Assembly (NCBI GenBank): GCA_900318145.1
Contig: ONJM01000003.1
Location: forward strand, 1-64,000
Reading direction: 5' to 3'
Length of the DNA stretch: 64,000 bases
Source: an uncultured Eubacteriales bacterium
Lineage (GTDB): Bacteria; Bacillota; Clostridia; Christensenellales; Aristaeellaceae
The notes under the pieces were generated by a model. That model worked only from the letters and a program-made list of their open reading frames with translations, had not been told where the DNA came from and made no database searches. This document shows, piece after piece, positions 1 through 6,832 of the stretch (position 1 is the first letter of the stretch; each line of letters begins with the position of its first letter). The translations under genes and the position numbers were made by a program.

Positions 1-638
1 TGCCGGAAAGCCTGAAGGGAACCTATGCTGATTATTCCAGGAACTTTGGCTTCTCATGGAAGGAGTTCGTGGCGACGGTGCCGTCGCCGCTGTTTCTGGT
101 AACCACTTATAAATCAAACGGCCAGCCCAACGCCTGTATGCAGTCCTGGGCTGCTTTCACCAGTGCTGACCACGGAAAGGGTTTCTATGCAATCCTGGCC
201 AGCGTGAATAAAAACGGACACCTCTATCAGACCTTAAGGGAACAGCAGGAGGCTGTGATCAATTTCATGTCGACAGATTACCATGCCGCCTGCATGGCAA
301 CCATCCGGAACAACGCATTTGAGGCGGACGAGATTACAGCTTCCGGGCTGACAGTGGAAAAAGCGAGCCGGGTGAACGCCCCGATGGTCAAAGAATGTTT
401 TATGAACCTGGAATGCCGGTATGTATGGGAAAAAGAGGTCGTACCGGGAGACGATCATGTGATGATCTGCCTGGAAGTGCTGGTTGTGCATATCGATGAG
501 GATCATCTGGAAGACAGGACTGGCGAAGAGGGACTTCTTTATAACATTCATTACCAGATGAATCCGGAACATGTGATGAAAACCGGGCATGATTATGCGG
601 CTGTACTACAGAAAAAGATTGATGTGATGGAATACTGA
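1..638 (+). CDS. Flavin reductase-like FMN-binding protein, 5' truncated by window edge
   Basis: The frame is open from base 3, so the true start lies left of the window; the GTG at 69 is internal. The 211 visible residues fit the flavin reductase-like split-barrel family (flavoredoxin type): an early SPLFLVTTYK strand, then NACMQSW, a FMN-contacting region in relatives, and a C-terminus ending MEY. Such proteins bind FMN and pass electrons from NAD(P)H to flavin or metals in the cytoplasm; the substrate here is unknown. A GNAT gene begins 19 bases downstream and may be cotranscribed. The last 356 bp are present again at 6382-6737 with about 18 mismatches by my hand count. Confidence 0.8.
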   Translation, partial: PESLKGTYADYSRNFGFSWKEFVATVPSPLFLVTTYKSNGQPNACMQSWAAFTSADHGKGFYAILASVNKNGHLYQTLREQQEAVINFMSTDYHAACMATIRNNAFEADEITASGLTVEKASRVNAPMVKECFMNLECRYVWEKEVVPGDDHVMICLEVLVVHIDEDHLEDRTGEEGLLYNIHYQMNPEHVMKTGHDYAAVLQKKIDVMEY

Positions 639-657
639 GGCAGTTGGGGGCAAGCAT

Positions 658-1074
658 ATGAAGTGTGAACGGTTAGCAGAGCAAAATCTTTCGATGATGC
701 TTGACTTTGTTGATGATGAGAATACAAAATACGATGAAGCCGTGCTGAAGGCGTTTTTGAATGAAAAGAACGCATACGGATATATTGTTGCAGAAAACGG
801 AAAAGCAATCGGATTTGCTTACGGCTATGTTCTGAATGAGCCAAACGGGCAAAAAGTATACTATCTTCATGCAATTGACGTTATGGAAGGATGGCAAAAT
901 CAAGGTTACGGAACGGAACTTGTCCGGTTTGTTCACGAACATTCGAAAACCCTGGGCTGCCGCAAAATGTTTCTGCTTACTTATAAACACAATGCTTCTG
1001 CTTGCAGGTGTTACGAAAAAGCAGGAGGAATCTGTAATGCCGCTTCCGATGATATCGTGTTTGCATTCAAGTGA
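658..1074 (+). CDS. GNAT family N-acetyltransferase
   Basis: 138 residues, the length of a single GNAT domain. Motif A is clear: a hydrophobic strand (YYLHAIDVMEGWQNQG) then QGYGTELVRF, the R/Q-x-x-G-x-G/A acetyl-CoA pyrophosphate loop, followed by LLTYKHNASACRCYEKAG, the usual motif B with N-x-x-A-x-x-x-Y. It transfers acetyl from acetyl-CoA to an amine. The shape resembles aminoglycoside 3-N-acetyltransferase I-like proteins, but the substrate cannot be deduced. A GGGGGC stretch 7 bases before the ATG serves as a modest ribosome binding site. Codon use is AT-richer than the backbone, which suggests transfer. Confidence 0.82.
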   Translation: MKCERLAEQNLSMMLDFVDDENTKYDEAVLKAFLNEKNAYGYIVAENGKAIGFAYGYVLNEPNGQKVYYLHAIDVMEGWQNQGYGTELVRFVHEHSKTLGCRKMFLLTYKHNASACRCYEKAGGICNAASDDIVFAFK

Positions 1075-1125
1075 TGTGCGTTAATCCTGACAATTTCAGT
1101 ATGTCGGGATAGCATCATCTGATCG

Positions 1126-1154
1126 TCGACACCAGCCCCCTTTTCTGTTATATT
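1126..1154 (+). promoter_or_regulatory. Sigma-A type promoter for the 1212 gene
   Basis: TCGACA (1126-1131) and TATATT (1149-1154) are separated by 17 bases, one mismatch from consensus in each box. The predicted start near 1161 leaves a short leader before the ribosome binding site at 1197-1203. Confidence 0.5.
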
Positions 1155-1211
1155 GAAATTGGAATTGACTTACTCAAAACACCTCTACAGGACATTGGAG
1201 GGGGAAAATGA

Positions 1212-1487
1212 ATGCTGTATCCGTTTATGACACTGGAAGATGAAACTGAGATTGTTCATTCTGAACCGTTGACGGTTGATGGAAAGGAAAAAGTGAAGGT
1301 GGTTATTGAACAGCCTGTAACGGGCGGATTTCATTCAGCTGTCTGCTGGCTGCCTGACTATACATGGGAAAAGATTGAAGGATTCAGCAAAGAGGAAATC
1401 AATCAATACCAGGTATTAATCGAAAGTGTATCCCGTGAGTATTCGATAGTTGGACGACTGAATAACAAACGGAGGAAAAGACAGTGA
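1212..1487 (+). CDS. Small conserved-looking protein of unknown function
   Basis: 91 residues beginning MLYPFMTLEDETEI, preceded by a strong GGAGGGGG site 8 bases from the ATG, so translation is credible. The composition is acidic in the first half (hydrophilic beta-rich pattern with CWLPDYTWE near residue 47) and ends in a basic KRRKRQ tail. I recall small proteins with this MLYPF start from Clostridia and prophage regions, with no known role. The frame closes 115 bases before the MFS gene. Confidence 0.6.
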   Translation: MLYPFMTLEDETEIVHSEPLTVDGKEKVKVVIEQPVTGGFHSAVCWLPDYTWEKIEGFSKEEINQYQVLIESVSREYSIVGRLNNKRRKRQ

Positions 1488-1601
1488 AACATACCAGATG
1501 GGGGATATCGTTAGCCGCAGATGTTTCTGCTCCGCGCAAGGTCTGATAAAGGACGAAACCTGCACGGAGCGATCGGGACCAAACATGTAAGGAGCAAAGC
1601 C

Positions 1602-2948
1602 ATGAATAAACATTCTTTTAAACAACTTCACAGTTTTTTGCTGTTATGGGGATCACAGACCGTATCCCAGCTCGGGACGGCCATGACGGATTATGCGGTG
1701 ATTATCTGGGTATACAGCCAGAGGGGAACCGCGTCCAGCGTGACCTTGCTGACGATATGCACCTTTTTGCCGACCATCTTTTTCCGCTTCCTGGCGGGAA
1801 GTATGGTGGACCGGCAGAACAAAAAGCGTATTATGCTGATCGCGGACCTGCTGGCAGCCTGCGGAACGCTGGCTGTGTTTGCGCTGCATTCCGCGGATGT
1901 GTTGCAGATCTGGCACCTGTATATGATCAATTTTCTGCTCAGCCTCATGAACGCTTTCCAGGAGCCGGCTTCCTGTGTCGCTGTCAGTATGCTGGTGCCA
2001 AAGGAACATTATGCCCGGGCCGGAGGCCTGCAGGGATTCAGCGGAGCGGCGGTATCCATTCTGGCCCCGGCGCTGGGTGCGCTGCTGCTGGTTTCCGGCG
2101 GATTGAAGCTGGTGCTGATGATTGACCTGTCGACTTTTGCCGTTGCCTTCCTGGTGCTGTTGTTCCTGATCCGGATTCCGGAGCCGGAACGGCAGGCAAC
2201 GAAAGAGGAACCTTTCTCAGTAACCTGCCGGGCGGGGATCCGCTATCTGAAAGACCATCCGGCCATCTTGCGGATTACCCTGTTTCTGGCGGTGATCAAC
2301 TTCCTGGCCAAGCTGGGTAACGACGGAATGCTTTCTCCCTTTATCCTGGGGCGGACAGGCAATAACCAGTCTGTGCTGGGAATGGTGGAGAGCTTTACGG
2401 CCATGGGAGTGCTGGCCGGGAGCCTGCTGGCAGCGACGATCAAACCGCCGAAGAGCCGGACCCGGCTGATTTTCATTGCCATCGGTCTTGTTTTTGCCGG
2501 AAACATTATTCAAAGCCTGACTTCCCGTCCATGGCTGTGGTGCGCAGCGGCGCTCGGCAGTTATCTGATGGCGGCGGTCATGAATGTGAACCTGGATATC
2601 CTGATGCGGGAAAGGGTACCGACGGAGATGCAGGGGCGGGTATTTTCCGCGAAGAGCACCCTCCAGAATTTCACAATTCCGCCTGCGCTCCTGCTGGGCG
2701 GCCTGCTGGCAGATACGGTATTTGAACCGTTTATGGGAACGGATTCCGCGATGCAGCGGATGCTGTCCGGATTCTTCGGAACGGGAAAAGGGTCAGGGAT
2801 CGGCCTGATGTTCTTTATCGTCGGGATTGCCGGGATGGCGGTCAGCTTCACCCGGCTGCGGAAACCGGTTTACAGGGAACTGGACCGGACGGAAACAGAT
2901 ACATTACAGACAAAACTGAATGGAGGAAACAATGATGAACAGTCATAA
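1602..2948 (+). CDS. MFS transporter, macrolide-efflux-like
   Basis: 448 residues with about 12 hydrophobic segments. ATG 1602 is chosen because TAAGGAG lies at 1588-1594; an upstream in-frame ATG at 1521 lacks a site and would add a polar 27-residue extension. The N-terminal LLLWGSQTVSQLGTAMTDYA and the motif A-like loop GSMVDRQNKKRIM between helices 2 and 3 match MefA/MFS drug exporters, which use the proton gradient to pump out amphiphilic drugs. The stop overlaps the next gene by 17 bases, so the two are translationally coupled. A deleted copy of its 3' part is at 10674-10973. Confidence 0.85.
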   Translation: MNKHSFKQLHSFLLLWGSQTVSQLGTAMTDYAVIIWVYSQRGTASSVTLLTICTFLPTIFFRFLAGSMVDRQNKKRIMLIADLLAACGTLAVFALHSADVLQIWHLYMINFLLSLMNAFQEPASCVAVSMLVPKEHYARAGGLQGFSGAAVSILAPALGALLLVSGGLKLVLMIDLSTFAVAFLVLLFLIRIPEPERQATKEEPFSVTCRAGIRYLKDHPAILRITLFLAVINFLAKLGNDGMLSPFILGRTGNNQSVLGMVESFTAMGVLAGSLLAATIKPPKSRTRLIFIAIGLVFAGNIIQSLTSRPWLWCAAALGSYLMAAVMNVNLDILMRERVPTEMQGRVFSAKSTLQNFTIPPALLLGGLLADTVFEPFMGTDSAMQRMLSGFFGTGKGSGIGLMFFIVGIAGMAVSFTRLRKPVYRELDRTETDTLQTKLNGGNNDEQS

Positions 2949-3600
2949 AGCAATCGTTTTTTTCAGCGGATTTCCGGACCGAAGGTTTACGGATGAGATT
3001 GCCGAACGCCTGGCAAAAGAGCTGCCTGTACGCAGGTGCATTGTTTTTATCACCGCCTGCCCGGTGGATTATCAACAGAATGACGATGACTCGGCCGGAA
3101 TGCACGGGATGTTCGTTGAATACGGAATCGGCTTTGACCGGTTCTGCGTAGTTGACAACAGAATGGATCCTGCCGACGCGCAGAAACGGGCCCGGGAAGC
3201 CGACTGTTTTTTCCTGATGGGTGGCGGAGCCTGCGCTGAGCAGATGCAGCTGATGCGGGACAAGGGTATCTATGATATTGTCCGGGATGGCCCGGCCATG
3301 GTCCTGGGGGTCAGCGCGGGATCCATGAATATGGGAAAAACCACGGTGGATATCTGGGAATCCCTTGTTCCGTATGAAGGGCTGGGGTTTGCCGATATCA
3401 CCATGATCGGCCATTTCAGCTATGAGGACACGGAACGGCTGCGGCTCATGAAGATGGTTTCCATGGAAAGGCCGGTCTGTGCCATGGAGGATGAGAGTGC
3501 TATCTTTATCAAAGACAGCAAGGCTGATATCATCGGGACCATCCATCGGATTGATAAGGGTGAGATCGGGCCTTTTACAGAAGAAAACATTCGATTCTGA
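2932..3600 (+). CDS. Peptidase S51-like (type 1 glutamine amidotransferase-like) protein
   Basis: 222 residues. The GVSAGSMNM motif (near residue 125) is the nucleophile elbow of the S51 dipeptidase E family, with the serine replacing the amidotransferase cysteine; FFLMGGG upstream is the other family hallmark. The fold is cytoplasmic and relatives split Asp-X dipeptides or act on cyanophycin-type substrates, but which substrate applies cannot be read here. ATG 2932 sits 5 bases after GGAGG; ATG 2935 is an alternative. It overlaps the MFS gene and is followed by a strong terminator, so the pair forms an operon end. Confidence 0.78.
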   Translation: MMNSHKAIVFFSGFPDRRFTDEIAERLAKELPVRRCIVFITACPVDYQQNDDDSAGMHGMFVEYGIGFDRFCVVDNRMDPADAQKRAREADCFFLMGGGACAEQMQLMRDKGIYDIVRDGPAMVLGVSAGSMNMGKTTVDIWESLVPYEGLGFADITMIGHFSYEDTERLRLMKMVSMERPVCAMEDESAIFIKDSKADIIGTIHRIDKGEIGPFTEENIRF

Positions 3601-3617
3601 GAAACGGACTTCAGATA

Positions 3618-3640
3618 TGCTGCAACCAATCCGGTTGCAG
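3618..3640 (+). repeat. Short hairpin repeat (CTGCAACC / GGTTGCAG), copy 1
   Basis: Eight-base perfect arms CTGCAACC and GGTTGCAG with a five-base loop. Related hairpins with the same TGCTGCAACC start occur at 5553-5577 (+) and near 5865-5888 (read on the minus strand). Confidence 0.5.
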
Positions 3641-3667
3641 TCCGAAGGGGAGTCCGCCGTTTCGACT

Positions 3668-3709
3668 CCCCGGGATATTGAAAATCAATGCTCCCGGGGG
3701 GTTGTTTTT
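3668..3709 (+). terminator. Rho-independent terminator after the S51-like gene
   Basis: Arms CCCCGGGA (3668-3675) and TCCCGGGG (3692-3699) enclose a second small ATTGA/TCAAT stem, followed by TTGTTTTT. Confidence 0.8.
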
Positions 3710-3840
3710 CGTGCATTTGTCTCGATATCCCAAAACGGCAAAACCGCAGCCTTCGTTGAACCGGTTTTTCGGCGGCCATGGAGCAATAAGTTTCCGCGGT
3801 GGATCACGAATGCCCGGCCGGCGGCGTTTTTTTTGCCGGA
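3710..3840. other. Non-coding spacer with a second weak terminator-like hairpin
   Basis: No supported gene. AAAACCG and CGGTTTT arms (about 3735-3762) followed by T residues could act as a second terminator, and a T8 run lies near 3826. The frames open here have no ribosome binding site or recognisable product. Confidence 0.4.
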
Positions 3841-3869
3841 TAGACACAGTTCGGCGAGTTTGGTAAGAT
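3841..3869 (+). promoter_or_regulatory. Promoter of the 3902 acetyltransferase gene
   Basis: TAGACA (3841-3846), 17-base spacer, and TAAGAT (3864-3869) preceded by an extended TGG. A second candidate -10, TATAAA, lies at 3875-3880. Confidence 0.45.
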
Positions 3870-3901
3870 AACGGTATAAATAATCCGTGAGGTCCGAGAC
3901 G

Positions 3902-4459
3902 ATGAAAGAATGCAGGTATATTCCCAGGCTGGAAACAGAAAGGCTTATTCTCAGGCAACTGCTGCCGGGAGACGCGGAAGACCTGGGGAAATGGCTGGGC
4001 AGGGACGAGATTTATACATACTGGGGACGTCCGGCCAGCAAAGGGGAGAAGAACCCGGAACTTCTGTTTGTCGATCCCAGGCCGAATGTCAAACGGAAGC
4101 CCAGCAACGATTTCCTGTGGGGAATTGAGCTGAAAAAGACGCACAAGGTCATCGGGATGATCGAGGTTTTTGACGTGGAAAACAATCGGTTTGGCATGGT
4201 CGGATACCGGATTGATCCTCAGCTTTGGAACGAGGGGATCTGTACGGAAGCGATGAGGCGAGTGGTAAATTTCATCTTTACTGAAACGGATATGGATCGC
4301 CTTCAGGGAAATGCGAATGTGAAAAACACAGGGTCGAACCGGGTTCTGGAAAAGTGCGGTTTTCAGCTTGAGGGAACGATCCGGCACGGTAAGATGGTCT
4401 CAGAATACTGTGATTACAATATCTGGGGAATCATCAGGGACGATATGCCGCAAAGCTGA
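3902..4459 (+). CDS. GNAT acetyltransferase, RimJ/RimL type
   Basis: 185 residues from ATG 3902 (GAGGTCCGAG lies just upstream; a GTG at 3887 is less likely). The start RLETERLILRQLLPGDAEDL is the classic opening of RimJ/RimL-like acetyltransferases, and WNEGICTEAMRRVVNFIF plus NxxSNRVLEKCGFQLEGTIR are motifs A and B of that subfamily. These enzymes acetylate protein N-termini or small amines in the cytoplasm; the substrate is not inferable. The gene has its own promoter and the next reading frame starts 13 bases after its stop. Confidence 0.85.
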   Translation: MKECRYIPRLETERLILRQLLPGDAEDLGKWLGRDEIYTYWGRPASKGEKNPELLFVDPRPNVKRKPSNDFLWGIELKKTHKVIGMIEVFDVENNRFGMVGYRIDPQLWNEGICTEAMRRVVNFIFTETDMDRLQGNANVKNTGSNRVLEKCGFQLEGTIRHGKMVSEYCDYNIWGIIRDDMPQS

Positions 4460-4472
4460 AAGGAGCAGTATC

Positions 4473-4793
4473 ATGAAATTCATAACGACCATGAATTTCA
4501 ACGGACAATGCCGTGAGGCAATGGAAATGTATCGGGAAGCGTTTGGCGGAAAGGTGACGGCATTGCTGACATACGGCGAGGCTAATGATCATGCGTATAG
4601 TCTGAAGCTGGTTGATTTATACGGTATCCGCACATTCTGGGATCTGCAGCAAAACCAGGAGAAGCATGAACGGGAAGAATGGCAGAAGAGCATGGTTCAA
4701 CTTGAAATGCGGGTATCCCAGATAGATGAATATCGACGGATCGCTTTTTTTCACCATCTGGTTTTCACTAAAGATGGATCAGCAACTGACTAA
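4473..4793 (+). pseudogene. VOC (PhnB/YjdN-like) protein, internally deleted
   Basis: ATG 4473 with AAGGAG at 4459-4464. Residues 1-37 (MKFITTMNFNGQC, then AFGGKVTALLTYGEAND) match the first beta-alpha-beta unit of PhnB-like VOC proteins, which are normally about 135-140 residues. After residue 38 the match stops; the following KLVDLYGIRTFWDLQ may correspond to the C-terminal VxDxFGxxW strand of the fold, which would mean about 80 residues have been lost internally. The rest, to residue 106, is unrecognised and AT-rich. A non-functional remnant is the simplest reading. Confidence 0.6.
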
Positions 4794-4832
4794 ATCAACT
4801 GGCTCGGAAACAAATTGAATTGTCGCAGAGTT

Positions 4833-4874
4833 TCGAACGAAAAGTTGACAAAATCGAACGAAAACATGTATACC
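4833..4874 (+). promoter_or_regulatory. Promoter and direct-repeat operator of the Phd/PIN toxin-antitoxin operon
   Basis: TTGACA (4845-4850), 18-base spacer, TATACC (4869-4874). An identical 11-mer TCGAACGAAAA occurs at 4833-4843 and 4854-4864, one on each side of the -35 box and exactly 21 bases apart (two helical turns), as expected for an autoregulating antitoxin operator. Confidence 0.55.
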
Positions 4875-4900
4875 AATCGTACAGAAAGGAGGCTGGAACC

Positions 4901-5116
4901 GTGTCGATCACAGCAACGGAATTTAAGGCGAATCTGAGCAAATATCTGCTTATGGCGGCAACTGAGGATATTTTGATCACTCAGTACGGTAAAGTTATTG
5001 CAAAGCTGACAAATCCCTTTCAGAACAGAGTAGCCATTGCCGAATCGCTCTTTGGAATACTGCCACAGACCACGACACTGGAAGAAGCCAGAGCTGAAAG
5101 GTTAAATGAAACATGA
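4901..5116 (+). CDS. Antitoxin, Phd/YefM-like
   Basis: 71 residues from GTG 4901, which follows AAAGGAGG at 4885-4892; a longer frame from 4820 has no ribosome site and would run through the promoter. The N-terminus SITATEFKANLSKYLLMAATEDILITQYGKVIAKL is the DNA-binding Phd/YefM fold (helix-strand-helix then the ITxxGKxxAxL strand). The C-terminal tail, rich in Glu and Arg, would wrap the toxin. It represses its own operon in relatives. Its stop overlaps the toxin start by four bases (ATGA). Confidence 0.82.
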   Translation: MSITATEFKANLSKYLLMAATEDILITQYGKVIAKLTNPFQNRVAIAESLFGILPQTTTLEEARAERLNET

Positions 5117-5550
5117 AGGTACTGATTGATACAAATGTGATTGTCGATGTTCTGCAATCACGCGAGCCCTGGTGCAAGCAGGGTCAGGCGATCTTTATGG
5201 CTGTAGCGAATAAGAGAATTTCTGGCTGCATCACAGCGAAAGAAGCAGCAGATATTCACTTTTTCGCCAGAAAGCAGTTTATCGGCCAGTCTAATGTTGA
5301 TGAGAAGGCCCGCAGCGTTTTGGCAAAACTGTTTGCTTTGTTTGAGGTTCTCGATTCCCTTGCGGAGGACTGTCAGAATGCGCTTGGAATCAGAAATGGC
5401 GATTATGAAGATGCTATGATGATGGAAACTGCAACCCGCTCAGGCGTAGATTGCATTGTTACAAGAACCGGAACGCATTTCTCCGGGGGATCCGTTCCGG
5501 TTTATTCTCCGGATGAGTTTCTTGTCCGGTTTATTCCAGGGGAGGGATGA
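5113..5550 (+). CDS. PIN-domain toxin (VapC-like ribonuclease)
   Basis: 145 residues. The opening MKVLIDTNVIVDVL supplies the first catalytic Asp of a PIN fold, CITAKEAADIHFF the conserved acidic helix, and NGDYEDAMMMETA the third acidic cluster that coordinates Mg2+/Mn2+; IVTRTGTHF is the usual C-terminal strand. PIN toxins cleave RNA, often tRNA or rRNA, when freed from antitoxin. The four-base overlap with the Phd-like antitoxin makes this a type II module. It is AT-richer than the backbone. Confidence 0.85.
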   Translation: MKVLIDTNVIVDVLQSREPWCKQGQAIFMAVANKRISGCITAKEAADIHFFARKQFIGQSNVDEKARSVLAKLFALFEVLDSLAEDCQNALGIRNGDYEDAMMMETATRSGVDCIVTRTGTHFSGGSVPVYSPDEFLVRFIPGEG

Positions 5551-5552
5551 CT

Positions 5553-5577
5553 TATGCTGCAACCCAAAAGGCTGCAG
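5553..5577 (+). repeat. Short hairpin repeat, copy 2
   Basis: GCTGCAACCCAAAAGGCTGCAGC: arms GCTGCA/TGCAGC with an imperfect interior; the first ten bases match copy 1 at 3617. An inverted relative is at 5865-5888. Confidence 0.4.
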
Positions 5578-5746
5578 CGTAGGATTACACACCTTTAAAT
5601 AAAGGAAACGCCAAAATGTCCGGTTTAAACTCAACTGGAATGAGAGCCGGAAAAGCAGGGAAACAGAGGGGAAAAGCCGGCAACAACGGGCATTTGACGG
5701 TATTCCGAGGAAGCAGACGGTGAGAGCCGGAAAAAGCGGCAAAATC

Positions 5747-5793
5747 TTTGGTTCGGGACCAAAAGGCCGCGGGTTCGAATCCCGCCACTTCGA
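5747..5793 (+). pseudogene. tRNA-Pro(CGG) 3' half
   Basis: From 5747 a five-base anticodon stem TTTGG/CCAAA closes a seven-base loop TTCGGGA (anticodon CGG, 5754-5756). A five-base variable region, a T arm (GCGGG, loop TTCGAAT, CCCGC; 5769-5785), a 3' acceptor strand CACTTCG and discriminator A (5793) follow. The matching 5' acceptor strand (CGAAGTG) and a D arm are absent upstream, so only the 3' half is present. Integrative elements that target tRNA genes leave such 3' halves at the far end of the insert. Confidence 0.7.
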
Positions 5794-5795
5794 CT

Positions 5796-5832
5796 CCCGG
5801 AAGCGTTGATTTTCCTACGCTTCCGGGTTTTT
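5796..5832 (+). terminator. Terminator following the tRNA fragment
   Basis: Perfect ten-base arms CCCGGAAGCG (5796-5805) and CGCTTCCGGG (5818-5827) followed by TTTTTCGTTTTT. It probably belonged to the original tRNA gene. Confidence 0.75.
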
Positions 5833-5887
5833 CGTTTTTGGCGGATTTGCCGGCTTTTTCCGGTTTGCAACCTTCCGGGTTGCAGCA

Positions 5888-6043
5888 GGGCGGCAAGGCA
5901 CCGGTTTGGCATACAAGGGCACCACGTCCCAGAACAATCACATGAGCGGTGAATTCCCGAAACTGCTGCCCGGTATGAATGCGATCAGCTGGACCGGCAA
6001 TGTAACGAGCATCGTGATCTCCCCGAGGTGGCGGACACTATAA
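5888..6043 (+). pseudogene. 3' fragment of a phage distal tail-type gene
   Basis: In the frame ending with TAA at 6041-6043 the sequence reads GTGLAYKGTTSQNN, then HMSGEFPKLLPGMNAISWTG and NVTSIVISPRWRTL. The G-E/D-F-x-x-L-x-P-G-x-N-x-I-x-W pattern and the PRWR(T/W)L end are what I know from the C-termini of siphovirus distal tail (Dit-like) proteins. There is no start or upstream part: homology seems to begin just after the repeat at 5866-5888. With the tRNA half this points to a decayed prophage. Confidence 0.5.
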
Positions 6044-6064
6044 AAGGAGGCCGTTAAGCCTCCT
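6042..6064 (-). terminator. Terminator of the XRE gene, overlapping its stop codon
   Basis: Arms AGGAGGC (6045-6051) and GCCTCCT (6058-6064) with loop CGTTAA; read leftward the stem is followed by TTTTAT. The XRE stop codon lies in the loop. Confidence 0.55.
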
Positions 6065-6251
6065 CCACCAGTTCCCGAATCCGGACACCGAAGAATCTAG
6101 CGATATCTTCAATCAGCTCATCTTCGGGTTCGCTGAATCCGTTTTCCCAGTTGCTGCATGTTCCGCGTACAAGGCCGAATGCTTCGTCAGCGGCGGCTTG
6201 TGATAGACCACGGCTTTCGCGCAACTCACGGAACCTTGTTCTGAATCCCAT
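6054..6251 (-). CDS. Small XRE-family helix-turn-helix protein
   Basis: 65 residues from ATG 6251 (a GTG at 6260 is possible; no strong ribosome site is visible for either). FRTRFRELRESRGLSQAAADEAFGLVRGTCSNWENGFSEPEDELIEDIARFFGV is one HTH_3 domain, with helix 2-3 at SQAAADEAFGLVRGTCSNWE. Nothing follows the domain, as in phage Cro/CI-like or antitoxin-type regulators. Two TTCGGT repeats ten bases apart (6272-6277, 6282-6287) lie in its upstream region. It sits between phage-type remnants, so it may be a leftover prophage regulator. Confidence 0.75.
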   Translation of the reverse strand: MGFRTRFRELRESRGLSQAAADEAFGLVRGTCSNWENGFSEPEDELIEDIARFFGVRIRELVEEA

Positions 6252-6381
6252 GGGTATCACTCGCTTTCTTATTCGGTTTTGTTCGGTCTGTAACGTGCCA
6301 ACCTGTTAACCACATTTTACCATACGAAAACGACTGAAAGCAAGCCCTAAAAGGAGGTGCAGCCATTGATTTGTGTCTATG

Positions 6382-6737
6382 ATGCCGCCTGCATGGCAAC
6401 CATCCGGAACAACGCATTTGAGGCAGACGAGATTAAAGCTTCCGGGCTGACAGCGGAAAAAGCGATCCAGGTGAACGCTCCGATGGTCAAAGAATGCTTT
6501 ATGAACCTGGAATGCCGGTATGTATGGGAAAAAGAAATCGTACCGGGAGGCGATCATGTGATGATCTGCCTGGAGGTGCTGGGTGTGTATATCGATGAGG
6601 ATCATCTGGAGGACAGGACTGGCGAAGAGGGACTTCTTTATAACATTCATTACCAGATGAATCCGGAACATGTGATGAAAACCGGACATGATTATGCGGC
6701 TGTGCTGCAGAAAAAGATTGACGTGATGGAATACTGA
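6382..6737 (+). pseudogene. Truncated second copy of the flavin reductase-like gene
   Basis: 356 bp align without gaps to 283-638, with roughly 18 substitutions by hand count, ending at the same TGA. The first two thirds of the gene, including the FMN-binding strands, are missing. An AAGGAGG at 6350-6356 stands before the fused frame (GTG 6357 or TTG 6366) but belongs to the unrelated DNA on the left. The left break is at 6382 and the right break immediately after the stop, where VapBC DNA begins. Confidence 0.85.
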
Positions 6738-6787
6738 TCCTGACATCTGTAAAACGTGGCAGGAAAACTAAAATGGCGGTTGACGGA

Positions 6788-6807
6788 GTATATATCATGA
6801 TATATAC
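6788..6807 (+). promoter_or_regulatory. Perfect 20-bp palindrome, probable VapBC operator
   Basis: Half-site GTATATATCA is followed directly by its exact reverse complement (6788-6807), 25 bases before the vapB start. VapB antitoxins of the AbrB type bind such AT-rich palindromes to repress their operon. Confidence 0.55.
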
Positions 6808-6832
6808 TACAATTGAAAGGACGGTGATTAGT

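Larger units (their letters stand above)
5640..5866. repeat. Degenerate GCCGGAAAAAGCCGGCAAA repeats bracketing the tRNA fragment
   Basis: Versions of GCCGGAAAAAGCCGGCAAA occur at about 5646 and 5669 (partial) and 5726-5746 on the plus strand, and inverted at 5844-5866. The last two form an inverted repeat with one or two indels around the tRNA 3' half. Function unknown. Confidence 0.45.

Noticed and set aside
3640-3675. Second tRNA-derived attachment site sharing CCGCC-N2-TTCGACTCCC with 5782-5798
   Set aside because: The shared run is short and lies inside a hairpin arm of the terminator region; no T arm or anticodon arm precedes it.
5585-5941. 118- and 93-codon minus-strand ORFs containing VEVAGFEPAAF and GGIRTRGLLVPNQ
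   Set aside because: These are the well-known spurious peptides made by reading the antisense of a tRNA T arm; they cover the tRNA-Pro fragment and have no ribosome site.
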